NCBI RefSeq assembly: GCF_050948215.1
Contig: NW_027488590.1
Span: 692,001-756,000 of the forward strand
DNA length: 64,000 bases
Origin: Halictus rubicundus
Lineage: Eukaryota; Arthropoda; Insecta; Hymenoptera; Halictidae
Direction of reading: 5' to 3'
Every line of letters starts with the position of its first letter. Positions within the stretch are counted from its first letter, which is position 1. Under the pieces are notes generated by a model. It was not told where the DNA came from. It did not search any database and worked only from the letters and a program-made list of their open reading frames with translations. Positions 9,616 to 22,099 of the stretch are shown piece by piece. The position numbers were made by a program, and so were the translations under genes.

Positions 9616-10583
9616 GTATGGTCACCGTCACAAAGTGAGATGCTTGTTCATGCTTTACGAGTTCGAATTCACTTGAACGTGGTGTAGCGAAACTCAAAGA
9701 ACTCATTGGGAACATGTTCAAGTTTGACAAGTTGTCTGATTGTTCGACCAAGAAACTCGTCCACAATGCCCTCGTTACGCCTGCCTTTTGAACTTCCACT
9801 CGATCCCGGTAAACGACAGTTGATTTCAATTAAACATATCCCAGATTAATGCTCCAGAAGAATGTTATTCGCTGTACACAGTGAAAATGCAGCAGAAATC
9901 AAATATGTTTAACCCAGTGCCTAATTTCAAGTCTCAGTTTTGTACAATGTAATGGACCCCATAACAACAGAAACACACGCACCTCCAGTCTATACTACAT
10001 GCAGTATAGCACGCAGGGTGTCTTGTCTAACTTGAGCAGTTAAAATATGTGTCTCGGTTGCTTTTCATGATACGGGAAAAAATATTCAGAGAGAATGACC
10101 GGTGCAAAGTAGCATATAGTCTGATTGAGAAACACGTGGTTGACATATAGTCTATTATGATATTTTTGTCAGTAATTTTGTTTCCTTTAAGAACTTAATA
10201 GGGTTTTCCACCGTTCAGCTCATAGAAAGGCGAGTTCAACGATACAAATATATGTTGACCTTCACATGACCTTAAAGGAGAAAAATCATATTTATTCCAA
10301 AAACAATCTAAACTTTATATACTGTAGCTGTTTGTTGATATTTTATTTCAGCTTATCGAAATTTTATTTCGATAATATACTAGATTCGTATTGCGCATAG
10401 TGGTCGAAGACAAAACAAACTTGTGAGACAACCAAGTAGGTTCGATAACTAATTATGCTTTTATAATTCCTCAGAAGATAGAGGAATCGTACGATGCTAA
10501 AGTTGATTACTGTCGAAAGAATTTGACTGTTGTATAAGTTTGCGCGTGCAGTTCGTTTAGGAACATACGAGTTCTAATTCAGT
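9616..10583. other. no gene recognised
   Basis: This is AT-rich sequence with only short frames. A small palindrome near 9990-10010 (CTATACTACATGCAGTATAG) is the only structure noticed. Confidence 0.5.
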
Positions 10584-10587
10584 TTAA

Positions 10588-10805
10588 CACTAGGTTTACG
10601 GAGCACTAAAAGCGACTATTTTGCATTACTTCATAAAAATAACAAGAACGTGCTACCCACATTTTTAGTAATATTTTTAAAATAATATATACCTAAAGAA
10701 ATAAATTTTCTAAATAATTTCTTATGTATGCATCCTTAGAATCTTAATAATATTTAATTAAAAATATTAGAACCCGTCATTTTGACGGGTCCCGTAAATC
10801 TAGTG
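10588..10805. mobile_element. piggyBac-like TTAA MITE, copy 1
   Basis: This 218-bp element is flanked by TTAA (10584-10587 and 10806-10809). Its ends are CACTAGGTTTACGG and CCGTAAATCTAGTG, inverted copies of each other. A subterminal palindrome, ACCCGTCATTTTGACGGGT, lies just before the right end. There is no coding sequence, so a related piggyBac-type transposase would have to move it in trans. Confidence 0.75.
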
Positions 10806-10809
10806 TTAA

Positions 10810-11435
10810 TGTACTAGCCCCACAACTTCAACTCTGCCAACGGAATTTAGTCGGTAGTAACGACATACGATGAGAAATCAATTAAAGGTCTTTACACCAG
10901 GCTGTACGTAGCGTATTGATACCGAAACTTCCGGAGCATCGTCGAAAGCATAGGACGATGTGATGTTACGGAGTAAAGTTTGCAACAACTGCTCCTGACG
11001 TTGCTGCATTTCTATAATATACAGTAAGTACATAGGTCTGAAAGTTTGACCCCTTCTCGAAACCGTTGTGGTAACCGAAAGTTCATAGTTCATTCGGATT
11101 ACTTTCCTTAAGAATTTTAAAAAATCTGTTATAATGGCAAGGACAACCGTCTGAATCACTTCTATTCACGCTTAAAAGAATGTGGACCACGTGTCTCTTT
11201 TTTCGCGTTAAGAACATCAATATTCGTTTTATTATTTTCATTCAGAAACAGAATTATTCATGAAACTTTTAATTTATGGTAGTACATATGGATTAGGTAC
11301 GCATACACGTATACAGCTAGATACACTGTCTGGCATAACTACAGCACCACTAAAATTATCAAGCGATTTGAACATTTATACATATAGATTTTCAAATGAT
11401 AATAGCGTTACGTGGAAAGAGTTCGAAAGAAATTA
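10810..11435. other. no gene recognised
   Basis: There are short frames only; no domain or repeat was identified. Confidence 0.5.
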
Positions 11436-11437
11436 TA

Positions 11438-11947
11438 GAGGGTAGGTCTCCGCATATTACCACTTGATTTACATGGTATCAAGAGGGGCACATTCTGATG
11501 TTAATAGTTTTTTTTATAGGTGGACACGTACAGGATATATAAAGGTCATTAACTTTTTTTAAAATGGAAACATATATTTCTTGTTGTAACACTTAACGAA
11601 TCTTGATAATCTTTACAAGAAAGTGTTAACCTACTTATGTGAAAAAATCGATACTTCTTCATTATTTGTCTTCCCGTCTCTTCTTCTCTTCTAAAATACT
11701 TCGCCAATATTTGCGGATGTTAAGTTGTAAATGATCGTCACATTGAACCTCTCATATCTCTTAAATAAATCATTTTTTCATGTAAGTAGGTTAACACTTT
11801 CTTGTAAAGAATATCAAGATGCATTAAATGAGGCAACAAAATAGGTTTCCATTTTTTGAAAAAGTTAATTATCAAATGTTAATTAATAAAAAGACTGTTA
11901 ACGTCAGAATGTGCCCTTCTTGATACTGTGGTGGCAATATCACCACG
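11438..11947. mobile_element. TA-flanked foldback MITE, family C (two arms)
   Basis: The left arm (11438 to about 11660) and right arm (about 11775-11947) are inverted copies, for example GGGCACATTCTGATGTTAA against its complement, and AAGAAAGTGTTAACCTACTTA against its complement. TA flanks both ends (11436-11437, 11948-11949). A related single arm occurs at 34651-34925. There is no coding capacity. Confidence 0.68.
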
Positions 11948-11949
11948 TA

Positions 11950-13865
11950 CGCCAATGCATATATTTCTTCTAAGAATTTCTCTTTCCTTTCCAACTCTGT
12001 CACGCTATTATTCTCTATTTCCTGTCTGCTAGTCGCACGTTTGGTAACCGGCCCTTCACGAATTTCCAATGCATCCTTGAGAACGTCGCCAGGGTTCTGG
12101 TTTTCGTTAGTCTCGGTCCTTCGCCTACCTCTTAGCTTTCTCTGTTTATGACTCTTTTCCGCTGTCCCTATCGCTGTCACTGTCTTCTCAATTTTTCCTT
12201 TTCTATTCTCTTTTCTTTTTCTCTCCTATCTTTTTGCCTTTTCTAACTCCGTCGTGTTTAAGATTGCAACGAGAGTCGCCAGTCGATTGTAAGCTTCCGA
12301 GACAACAACACCAGCACTGCACTGACATTCGCGCTTATCGATATTAGTAATAAACGAAGCGAGGACAATCTCTGCTATTTTATATCTCCTTACCCACTTC
12401 AATACCATTCAACTCTACGTGAACCATTTTCCGCTACGTTTGTGAACTGCCGATTATTTGCATAAATACGTAATATACCATAATACCCCACAAACTAATA
12501 ACTAATAATTTAAATTAAAATTTTGTTGGAACTAATTTTTTTATGAACTTATTATCAGTTGTTAGAAAATGAAGACCCGTGTAATTATCGCCTTCCTCGA
12601 AACGGCCATCCGGGTCATCGCCGTGTTCTCCGGATTTGTTTTTTGGGCCACGGCTCGATAAACAAGCGCGCGATTTGTCATCCGATGATTTTCAAAAACA
12701 CCATATTACATTCAGGTAGAAGGATGCGTGGATGATAGAAGCAGCAGAACCACGAAACGAGGACGGAAAAGCCGGAACAGTGTAACGAGATGACGGTATC
12801 ACGATAAAAAAGGTAACAGACACGAGACACGCGAAGCGGAACGAAACGAGAAACGGAAGAGACTTCGGGGATTATTTATTTTCACGGTAACCGCAATCCG
12901 CGGCTGCATTTTCCGCGAGACGACCAACCAAACTGTCTGGAAAACGAGGAGAAATTACATCGGTAAAAATAATAGAACCTGGCCACTATTGGTTGGACCC
13001 GTAACCAATTTGCGCCTGCACAATGAACAGCAGAACGATAGAGGATATCTATATTTCATGCCACAGCGAAGAATTCAATCTTTTCACACGACACCGTTCC
13101 TTCCAAGTCAAAAGGTCAGCACAGCGAAATTCATTTCCAAAGCGTGTATTTTATTGTATTCGTATCGAAGGTACAATATCAGTAGAAAGCGTGATTGGAT
13201 TATTTGGCTTAACTTCACCTTGGTAACCCAGAAATTGTTAACTTTTTACTATATAATCCTGTACACCTTGATGAGAAAATGCCAAAAATTGAAGTTTTAA
13301 GGCGAGGAATTCACTGGTCCAAGCGTTATGTTTAATGAAAACATATGGAGGTCAACTCCGTTTTTTTGGATAGATTGATATATTTTTCTATGTATTATCT
13401 AGTAGGACGTTTTAATATTAGATAATATTAAATATTAAATTTAATATTAAATAATTAAATAATGAAAAACAATATAAAAGTATATTTAATTGCAATTAAC
13501 TTTGTCTTTAATCAATTTTTAATAAATTTTATCCGCTATAAACGCGGAAAGGTCAGCGTATTCATAACTTGTGTGTCAGTGGCTATGGAATTGAAACGGT
13601 AAAAAGGTCAATTGAAATGCAATTAACTTTTTATACAGCCAGTTTGAGGCCTTACATTTCTTTTACATTCACGAAAACAGTGCTTTTTGCACTGCATGTT
13701 TCGTAACAGTTTAATAAATTGTTTTATTAAATGTTCCATTTCATTAACGTTTTCAAAACTTACCTGTCAAACGCATAAAGGCGGTTTAGTTATATCGATT
13801 GGGAAGTTCCTGCGTTACTCGATTGTCCTGGGATGTGTGAATATTGCTATTTTAGTAATGAATTA
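11950..13865. other. no gene; GC-richer patch and a MITE fragment
   Basis: 12590-12970 is GC-richer than its surroundings but shows no long frame or domain. 13311-13420 resembles part of 48900-48995 (shared CAACTCCGTTTTTT and TTTCTATGTA segments), so it is a fragment of a TA-flanked element. 13420-13470 is a run of TTAATATTAAAT-type AT repeats. Confidence 0.5.
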
Positions 13866-13867
13866 TA

Positions 13868-14513
13868 CAGGGTGTCCCACATAAATGGGAGTCCCACCTA
13901 AATATCTTTCGTATTTACAGTCCTATCAGAAAACTTCGGAGGACAAAGTGACACTATTGCAGGGGGCAATATAATGGTGAAGAAAAATTTTTTTGATGTC
14001 GTGTTTTCTAATGAAATTTCAAGGTCACCGATGTTTTTTTAAATGGAATAGTATATTTTTTTACGATAGCACGATAGACAATAAAAAACTGAATTTAGTG
14101 GATACCACCTTTTTGACTTTGAAATGACCTTGAGCGTTTCAATTACCAATGACCTTCGAACATTTACTATGATATGTAAAGGTCAACCCGACGTAAACAA
14201 CGCGCAATCTTTGCTGAAACACGTAAGTTTTAAACTTCTACATTTCATCCGCTTCAACGTGATTATTCTTGCTCAAGGTCATTTCAAGGTCAAAAAGGTG
14301 GTATCCACTAAATTCAGTTTTTTATTGTCTATCATGCTATCGTAAAAAATATATCGTACTATTCTATTTCATTAAAAAAACACGACATAAAAAATTTTTT
14401 TCTTCACCATTATATTGCCCCCTGCAGTAGTGTCACTTTGTCCTCTGAAGTTTTCTGATAAGACTGTAAATACGAAAGGTATTTAGGTGTTCCCATTTAT
14501 GTGGGACATCCTG
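13868..14513. mobile_element. TA-flanked foldback element, near-complete palindrome (646 bp)
   Basis: It begins CAGGGTGTCCCACATAAATG and ends with the inverted copy, with TA on both sides (13866-13867, 14514-14515). The two halves are inverted copies almost to the centre near 14190. Outer arms pair 13868-14040 with 14345-14513. Inner arms pair 14064-14135 (GTGGATACCACCTTTTTGAC) with 14271-14342. It is non-coding; a transcript would fold into a hairpin of roughly 270 bp. Confidence 0.82.
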
Positions 14514-14515
14514 TA

Positions 14516-16412
14516 CATCAAAAACGAAATTTCGTCGCGTATGATGTGTAACTGACCACAAATTCCAGTATACGATCTCTTGAGGCTGTCATCGGGGATC
14601 TGAGTTGTCATGGTTATGGCGATCCTCGATTACCTGCTCTGAGACATAACAGCCGTTTCGAAGGTAGTTAAGAAATGCTGCGTAATTTAATCCTTGATAA
14701 TGTAATAATGTTATAGCTCATTTTCAATAAAGATTTATTGCCGTCCCTGTAATACCTTAAAAATAGTTCCCTCAACATAAAACATTTAAAGTTTCCATCC
14801 TTCGAGTTAAAGCTTAAATTTTCCTTCGAGTTAAATTCCACGAAGACGTTTGTGGTAACCATTGTATAATACCTTCGCTATTCTTACTCGAATGAAAAAA
14901 GGAAAAATTCGGTTTTCTCCATTTTTCACAAAATAGCGGACATTTCAACGTAAAAGGGGTCGTTTTTTCGCGAAAAATATGATAGTCTTCTATTTAAAAA
15001 AAAACTATGATATTTAGGAACAAAATCTTACGACAAAAAATAGATAATTATGTCAAGTATTCCTGTAAAATATTTAAAAAATATTGGTCTAGTTTTTGAG
15101 ATATGATGGTTACCGTTTTGAAAAACTGTCTCATAAACGTGGTTTCCGTTCCACTTCTATTGGATATTTTTTAACGAAAATGTCGTATTTTATAAGTGAA
15201 AGTACGACACAACTTATGTACCAAATGTTTTTTTAATGTAACCATTTGTTGGGTTAATAAATTCTCAAAGTAAGCTCACTTCTCGACCTCGTAGGTGTAT
15301 TGCCCCTCCCCTCTCGCCTCCTTGAAATTCAAGACATAAAACCGCAATTATTTTTGCAGTAACGTAACGGTATGTGTCACGAGGTAACAGTGAGCTGGTA
15401 CACGATGATTTACGAACGGGATTCTCTCGACTTGCGTCGTCGACGGGACCGACTTATCTTGCGGGTAGCATCTACGTCCCAGTTTGAGCTGTTTAGTTTG
15501 CCGCTCGAAATAATTTGCATACGGCAGGACGACGACGGGGCGCTTTCGTTGCGCAATAACATCTCGAAGATGAGCCGTATGTCGCGTTAGGCGAATGCAA
15601 TGCGGCCAGCAGCACACGCTGTCGACTAGTACTCTGAGAGAGGAGCCAACAACCCCTAACCTGCGCCACCCTCTTCGTTGCCCGGCTCGTCGGCGTCGTT
15701 TCATGGCACAGGCCTGTCGAGATCCCCAACGTAACCTCCGAGCTCGTAATGGTAAGTCTCTCTGTACGAGGACCTGAAATTAATAACGCGACCTGGCGCA
15801 AATACGGTGCACATAATTAAAGCGATATTACGATCTGGGACAACGGCTGTATCGTCTAGCAACCGGCTGGCTCCACGTTGGATATTATTTAGCTGGCCGC
15901 TGCGCTGCATTGCGCTGCGTTGCGCCCGGCACGCCGTTGCATGCGCTTTGATTTCTAGCTCGGATGGAGCTGTTTGCGAGCAGGTGATTTATATTGATTC
16001 TTCGTTTTGATGAACAAAGAGGGACGGAAGAGAACGGCTGTGGGATAACAAACAGCCCCGCCGCCCCCCCCTCAACTTACTCGATGCTTTTTGTCCGGGA
16101 TTAAGTAATGGATCCCGGGTTGATTTAATTTCCGTTTTAAAACTGTTTTTACTAGCGGTTTATCGTTTACAGGAATATAGTACCGGATAAATGTTTTTGG
16201 ATAGACAATTTTTCATATACAATATACACTGAAATTTTTTGTACATTGAACTTTTAACTGAGCACGACGAGTTAATTTGTCATCGAATTTGTTGTTACTA
16301 GACTACGGATTTTATGCATTTATGCGAAAATGAGTGGATGAAATACGAACCGCTGAAAATGTCGGGCAAATTTAAAAACACCGTTCTGTTATTTTCATTT
16401 GAGGAGGACGAT
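14516..16412. other. no gene recognised; GC patch at 15.36-15.99 kb
   Basis: 14880-15290 is AT-rich with degenerate transposon-like sequence. 15360-15990 is clearly GC-richer, with overlapping short frames on both strands and no recognised domain. The possible exon end within it is listed separately. Confidence 0.45.
15595..15751 (+). other. possible exon ending in a consensus splice donor
   Basis: A plus-strand frame from the ATG at 15595 runs to 15751, where ATG (15749-15751) abuts GTAAGTCT, a consensus insect splice donor. The predicted peptide is Arg-rich and matches no family I know. A 5' exon ending in a start codon is one reading, and chance is another. No acceptor or following exon was identified. 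Confidence 0.15.
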
Positions 16413-16414
16413 TA

Positions 16415-16647
16415 AAGGCTGCTACACACGCTCCATCTTGTTGTCCCTTTTGCTTGCGCAGTCATAAGTTGTAATGCAAAGCGGGGCTTATGTGTGGCAA
16501 AATTGTACGTTTTGGAGCGTGCGTTCCGTCAATATTGTCCGGCATGAACGCAATCACCATGATGTTGATTTTTTCCGTCTTGCAGTGCAACTTGTGACTT
16601 GTGACAAGCAAAAGGGACGATAAGACGGAGAGTGTGTGGGCGGCCTT
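16415..16647. mobile_element. short MITE with AAGGC termini, TA-flanked
   Basis: The left end AAGGCTGCTACACACGCTC and right end GAGAGTGTGTGGGCGGCCTT are inverted copies with a few differences. The inversion continues inward (CCCTTTTGCTTG against CAAGCAAAAGGG). TA flanks both ends (16413-16414 and 16648-16649). It is 233 bp and non-coding; the superfamily is uncertain. Confidence 0.6.
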
Positions 16648-16649
16648 TA

Positions 16650-17779
16650 CTTCATCGCTGGCGTTCAAAATTGGAAAGACACCCACTGATGATTTAAGTA
16701 AAGTATGAAGGAGGGGATTAATGTAGATGACGCTTTGGTAGAACTAAGAAGTTTTGACAACAAATATATATTTTTCATGACGTGTTCAGACGATGTTTAC
16801 TGTATATTACTATTTTGGTCCTTTTGTCCTAAAAAAATTGTTTTCTCAGTTCGATGTGATCTAAAAATTATTGGGGCCCTTAAGAGTAAATAATTGAAGT
16901 AAATGAATTAAGTTCCGCGTTTTTGTAAATTTTCAAAACTCTCTAATTAGTTGAATATTTATTGCAAAATATCACAGAAAGTCATCTAATTCTATTTAAC
17001 AGCGAGAAATGTTAGAAAAATTGTTAGAAGTATTAAAAGCCTCGTATCTCTCTCGTGCCGTATTTTCAGTATTTGTTAGAAGTAAATTAATATATTTTGT
17101 TATTCATAAGCAAAAACACCAGAAAACAATTTGTCTTGAGTATATTTAAATGCTATTCGAATCTTTCTCGAATGTATTCTATTTCTTCGTTTTACGCGAA
17201 CAATGTACTAATGTTTATTAGTTCAGATTTTTTTTTCTTCCTCGAAATGGAATAGTGAGAAATTTTAGCGCTGCGCAAGATAATATGATTTTTTTATATC
17301 GTCACTGAGAATAAAACCGACATTCAATATTGCGCATTGAATCGGCTGCGTAGGTCGTGAAAAATAAGGCATGATAGCTATGCGCAATGCTAGTACATAA
17401 AAAATGTGAAATTCGATTAAAAAGGGGCAGAAAATACCAGTTGAAAAAATAAGGTTGGTTTATTATGATTTTTACATATTGTACACGTTGAAATAGCAAA
17501 AGTGTTTATTCAAACGTATGTATGTAGGTTCCGGAACGGTTAACGTTGAAAGCTGAATTGAAGGAAGGTGTTGCGTCATTCCATGCACGCAGGGATGCGC
17601 ATTTCCATCGATTGTCGAAGTCGTACAAAGATTTCGGGATTAGCACGAACATGTTATTTTTCTTCATTTTCACTCTTTCGTTTTGTAAATAATTCATACT
17701 TCAAAGATTGTTTATGTTTTTGTCTTTCAACAAAAATTCTAAAATAACCGATGAAAAAATACTGCACATTCAAGCGTAT
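16650..17779. other. no gene recognised
   Basis: This is AT-rich sequence with short frames only. No repeat partner was seen elsewhere in the window. Confidence 0.5.
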
Positions 17780-17945
17780 CCGAAAACAGATTCGTATAAC
17801 AATTTTTAAGGTGTTGTTGTAAATAGAAAGCTTTAATCTTTAAATCTATGGTAATTTCAGTGATCGAAAAAAATTTTTCAGAGTTTCCGCAGAATGTATA
17901 TACCTAGCATTTTTTGAGAAAAAACGCGCCTTCAGTTTCTCGTCC
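17780..17945 (-). repeat. fragment of a Tc1-like element tail
   Basis: The minus strand is recognisably the same repeat as 61505-61750 on the plus strand. Shared blocks include GCGTTTTTTCTC, TAGATTTAAAGATT and AAGCTT. At 61.3 kb this repeat follows a Tc1-type transposase C-terminus, so the fragment is probably the 3' end of such an element. Confidence 0.55.
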
Positions 17946-19345
17946 ACTACATCATGACTAGAATAAAATTAATAATAAAAATGAAAAATTCAAATACTTC
18001 TTGGATCCACTGTAGCTCTCAATGAAAATGAGATCATGATTTACGGATTGACGTCAGAAGTAAGCCTCGGCAACGTCTGGCCAATCCTGTTTGCAGGTCA
18101 AACGCACCGAAATTGAAGACCCTGGGTAAACTAGGATTTGCCCTAAAATTGTCATTGATCGTAAGTTAACGTTTCATCTTATTTTCCCTCTCTAGATTCT
18201 CTTATAAAACCAAGAACAGAGGAGCAAAGTCGTGACGGCAGACTGAATAGTAGCTAAGCCTTCAGGTATAAAGATCTTTCGTTCGATTTAGGCGGTACTG
18301 TTTCAAGCTTTTACGATTTGCGCTCGTATCCGAAGACCCATCAAACTTCAACTTGATCTGAATCTAAGGACTTCGTGTCACCTTCTATGCTCGCTGCTGG
18401 AGAGCTCTTAAGATAACACATACTGTTCAAGCCGTCACCAAAGTTCATATCATCCACCGAACATTTCCGTGACCAGGGATTCCTTTCTTTTTCTTTCTCA
18501 TATAATCGCAAGTCACTTAACGCCAGTACTTATTCTGGTTTTTCATTTTCAAGTACAAGTGTTGCAGGATATGTGTGCAAAAGGATTTGTTTGACTTCAT
18601 AATATTAACATAACTATAGGCGTTTGAAGAATGTTTTTCTCGAAACCACTCTTTTTCCGAAACTGCTGGAAACTTCTAGTTAACCAATTGACTTGAAAGT
18701 TCTAGAGGATCTTCAGCACATACCCTGTTAAAATCCGTCGTTTTCTTCTTATTCGTTTAACGTGCTGAAGACGGAAAATATAAAAACATTAATAACCTGA
18801 ATTGAAAATGCCACCATTTTGTAAATAATCAAGGTTCTATACAATCAAGGCTCTATATAATCAAGGTTCGATTAATATATTTCCTCATTTTTTTGTTTTT
18901 GATCAGTAGATGGACCGGAATAATGGCAGCAGTCAACACATGTATCTTAAAACATACTCTATAAAAAAATATATTTTTAATTTAAAAAATAACGTATATA
19001 CTCCAAAATATCCATAAATGCGTGTGCAAAATTCTGATGCCCAAAGTTCAATAGTTCTTCTGAAAAAGATTCCTAAAATTTGTGTGTAAGATCGGTCTCG
19101 AAATCCTTAATACTTCCTTCAGTTGCATTCTTTTAATGCCTATGATTAAACTATTTTTACGAATTTAATATACAAGAAGTACCTACAAAAATATATTTCA
19201 AAAAATTTATAAATGGAGCAGTGAATGGTCCTAAACTATATAAAAATGGTCCGCTGTTCGAGGGTTGAAAGAAGCGAATATCACTCCTGTATAGGAAATT
19301 CTATTTGAAATGTCCATCGTGGGTCGGGTTCGATATTATATGGCA
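17946..19345. other. no gene recognised
   Basis: 18000-18500 is of balanced composition and the rest is AT-rich. No domain, repeat partner or inverted-repeat pair was identified. Confidence 0.45.
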
Positions 19346-19349
19346 AGGG

Positions 19350-19900
19350 GTTAATAAATAAGGATAGAGGAATTGTCATGGGGAATGTACAGAGGAAGGA
19401 TGTTGACGCGAAAAAAAGAAAAGAGATGAGGAAGACGTGAGAAAGTGGGTTCTTACAGAGGTAGGAGAGAAATCGGTAATAGATTATGCGGCTGGAGATA
19501 GACATCCATATGGGGAGGTAGAAAAACGGTAGACGGGGAGGGAGTGGAATTCGACCATTAACCAGCGGAGGTGCACCTAATGTGTGAGGATGAGAGGTAA
19601 AGTGGGAGAGACAAAGAGTGGAAGGTGGGGAAGATATAGATTTGCAGGGGGGAGCAGGAAAGAAACGCAGGGGATGATTGAAGGAGGAGTGAGAGGGGGA
19701 GGGGAGAGGGAGAAACAGAAGGAACGGAGGGACTGTATTGGACAAGGGGTCAGAGCTGACGAGGGAATTAAGGAAATTGAGGAGAAGGAAAGGAAGAGAG
19801 GATAAATACGAAAATGGACCAGCAGCTATTTATGAGAGAAACGGAGAAGAATAATTAGAAGAGATATCGAAGGAGGCAGAAGAGGCAAACGTAAATACAC
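19350..19900 (+). pseudogene. LINE (non-LTR retrotransposon) endonuclease-region relic
   Basis: The plus-strand translation, broken by stops, contains EVGEKSVIDYAAGD (about 19460-19500), then GEVEK and an FDH near 19552. This is the order seen in LINE apurinic-like endonucleases, where a conserved SDH motif follows the VIDY segment. Further on, a charged stretch (ELTRELRKLRRRKG, then ISKEAEEAN near 19870-19890) matches the Arg/Glu-rich linker that leads into reverse transcriptase in insect LINEs. The block is strongly purine-rich on the plus strand, unlike its surroundings. Many stops mean it is dead. It could belong with the reverse-transcriptase relic at 22.2 kb, which has the same orientation. 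Confidence 0.55.
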
Positions 19901-19994
19901 ATAATTTTCGAACATATTTAATAATGAGAGAAAGGAAAATGGGGAGGAACCTGAAAAGATAAAAACGGAAAAATGAGGAATTATTTTATAAAAT

Positions 19995-20800
19995 TACACT
20001 GTCCAACAAAACAAAACTTTTTTTGTGTTATGCAATACCTGTTGGGTGATTCTAAACTTTGTCATTCTAAAACGAAGTCTAGAAAGCAGAATTGCTCTAT
20101 CACGCATCGTTCTCGATAAACATTGGTTTCTGTAAAAATGCATGATTTTGATAAAAAATGACGTGTTACGCAAAAACTAAACATGCGAGAAAGTTCAGGT
20201 TTGAGTCAAAAGATAGGGGGGACTCTCCTACAGGCGCGGCTGAGGCGCAGATAGGTTTATTAGCGTAGTAATAAATTGTTATGTTGTTTGTTATAACGTT
20301 TAAATTCCTTAACAACGTATTCCTCATCTATTACCACGACGAACTCTGAAAAGTGCTGGTTGATAGCTTTTTAAATAAATACATCTTGTTCATTCTGCCT
20401 TCGTGCCGCCACGCCAGGAACCTGCCAGGCTCTAGCATTGGCCTGCGAACCCCTGGGGTTCTGGAATTCTTGATGAACTGATATGTAATAGAGATGCAAT
20501 TTTTGGGAATACAGTATTCGTATAAAAGCATAATTTTTGACTGGCTAATTCCACTTTCTCGAACGAGCTGTCTACTGTTAATGTGTGGATTCATATTTAC
20601 TGTAATTAAAATATTCACCGTATTTGCTGAATTTGTTGCAGTTTACGTTCGCCCATATCTTTTATTTCCGACACTACCAGTCTCATTAAATTTTTTAATT
20701 GAATAATTCGAAGGGTACGGACAATTCCGTTCAGGCAATTGCTCCTCATGCAGACAAACGGCTCCTCTAAGTCACTGATGACTCTCATTATACACAACAA
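19995..20800 (-). pseudogene. mariner-like transposase relic, N-terminal helix-turn-helix part
   Basis: On the minus strand, 20340-20760 encodes broken pieces of a transposase N-terminus: KKFNETGSVGNKR (about 20690), then NPHINSRQLVRESGISQSK (about 20530-20590). These match the second helix-turn-helix of the insect mariner-like group that contains ETGSV...NP.IS.R...SGIS. The same layout recurs in the relic at 46974-47870 (KETGSVTN, NPTSSIRQ), which supports the call. Frames shift at least twice and no catalytic DDE/D segment is visible, so it is a 5' fragment. CACTGTCCAACAAAAC near 19996 may be one terminus of the element. Confidence 0.55.
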
Positions 20801-21495
20801 TTAAATCGATCTTTTCTTGTGTTGAAGAATGCACATTGAGACGTCTATCGACGAACTGATACTGATACACTGCTGCAATGAGTAGACGACAATGACACGT
20901 AGTAAATGTTTCAAAGTTGTGTATTGTTTGAATACATTTAGATGAAGATTATCTTTCACCAGGCGCTCAGGAATTTCAATTTGAAACGTTGGGATTTTGT
21001 GTAATGGAACTCAGATTTATGGACTTAAGATCATTTCAAGATCATAGTGCCCTAGGTCGTTGAACTCGTCTCGGCATTAGCCATCGCATAATGAGATTAA
21101 AAATACATTGTTGCATTAAAAAAAATATCGATGACCTTCAAATGACGTAAAATAAAATGTTGATCACACAATCGATCGATATCATTATATTGCCCCCTTT
21201 GAACGGTTTCATTTCACTTTTGAAACTTACGTTTATCTTTCATACCAACAGAGAAAATCAAGTGTTATCTTTTCCGTGACTCACCCTGTGTTTGTCTCTG
21301 ACGAAATTTTACGCTGACGGCAGTCGCACCGGTAGGTCTTTTTAGACCCAGACACATTTCTAATATTTACGTAAAAATGGTTATTTAGTTAATTTATTTC
21401 ATAATATATACTAGAGTACACTATTTTTAAAAAGTTTACATTAAAAACATTTACAAAATATTTCATGACACCTCACAGTTTATTCAATACATTCT
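20801..21495. other. no gene; degenerate CAGGGTGAGT-family end at 21110-21288
   Basis: 21110-21288 ends in GTGACTCACCCTG, the inverted form of the CAGGGTGAGT termini seen elsewhere. It carries ATCATTATATTGCCCCC, as in the foldback arm at 14410, so it is a decayed arm of a TA-type element. Nothing else was recognised. Confidence 0.4.
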
Positions 21496-21500
21496 ACATT

Positions 21501-22044
21501 TGTTTAGTCGTGCACCTTGTGATTCGTGCAGTTTCTGCAAAGGACACTCTTGTGCGTGTCGGCTTGCACCTTCGACACTGACGCTACAGAGCCGAAGAAT
21601 AAAGAATACGTGAAATTTTCGATACTGGACTCCGATTCTACACTTTTAGTCGATTGGAGGAAGACTAATTGCCTTGAACTTGACTGCGTTAGAGTGGTTG
21701 ATCGATTGACATGTCGTCTCTTGTGTCTCTTTGCAGCTAGTCACGCTGTCTTCTAATTTGCCTGTGATTGGTGATTGACTTTTGTCAACGCCTCCCTTTG
21801 CCAAAGGGAGGGTAACCTCGTGCGCGCGTTTACCAGCAATCTCACCCCCTTGGGTATGGGAAGAGTCCGAGGTGGCCGCGTGGTACCCTCACTCGATGGG
21901 CTCTTAAGGTGTTGTATACCTTGTCCCGGGCCGCTACCTTAATTGCTAGTACAATTGGAAAAGTGGCAAACCGAAGGTAAACCGAATTCTGCCATCCAGA
22001 TGTTTGCATATAATAAAACATATGTTTCGTCTTGAGACGGAACA
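21501..22044 (-). mobile_element. solo LTR, family G1, minus orientation
   Basis: This 544-bp block is the inverse of the solo LTR at 25540-26038. On the minus strand it begins TGTTCCGTC and ends AAACA. An exact 5-bp duplication, ACATT, flanks it (21496-21500 and 22045-22049). No internal region or second LTR is adjacent, so it is a product of LTR-LTR recombination. Gypsy-type is likely but unproved. A 76-codon frame inside it is an LTR artefact. Confidence 0.82.
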
Positions 22045-22099
22045 ACATTTGTCGTTTTCCTTGAAACTGTGAAGCTGGGTCTAGGAAGACTTGCTGACG

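Noticed and set aside
19281..19745. 154-codon minus-strand frame rich in Pro/Ser/Phe
   Set aside because: It is the antisense of the purine-rich LINE endonuclease relic, whose plus-strand text carries recognisable motifs.
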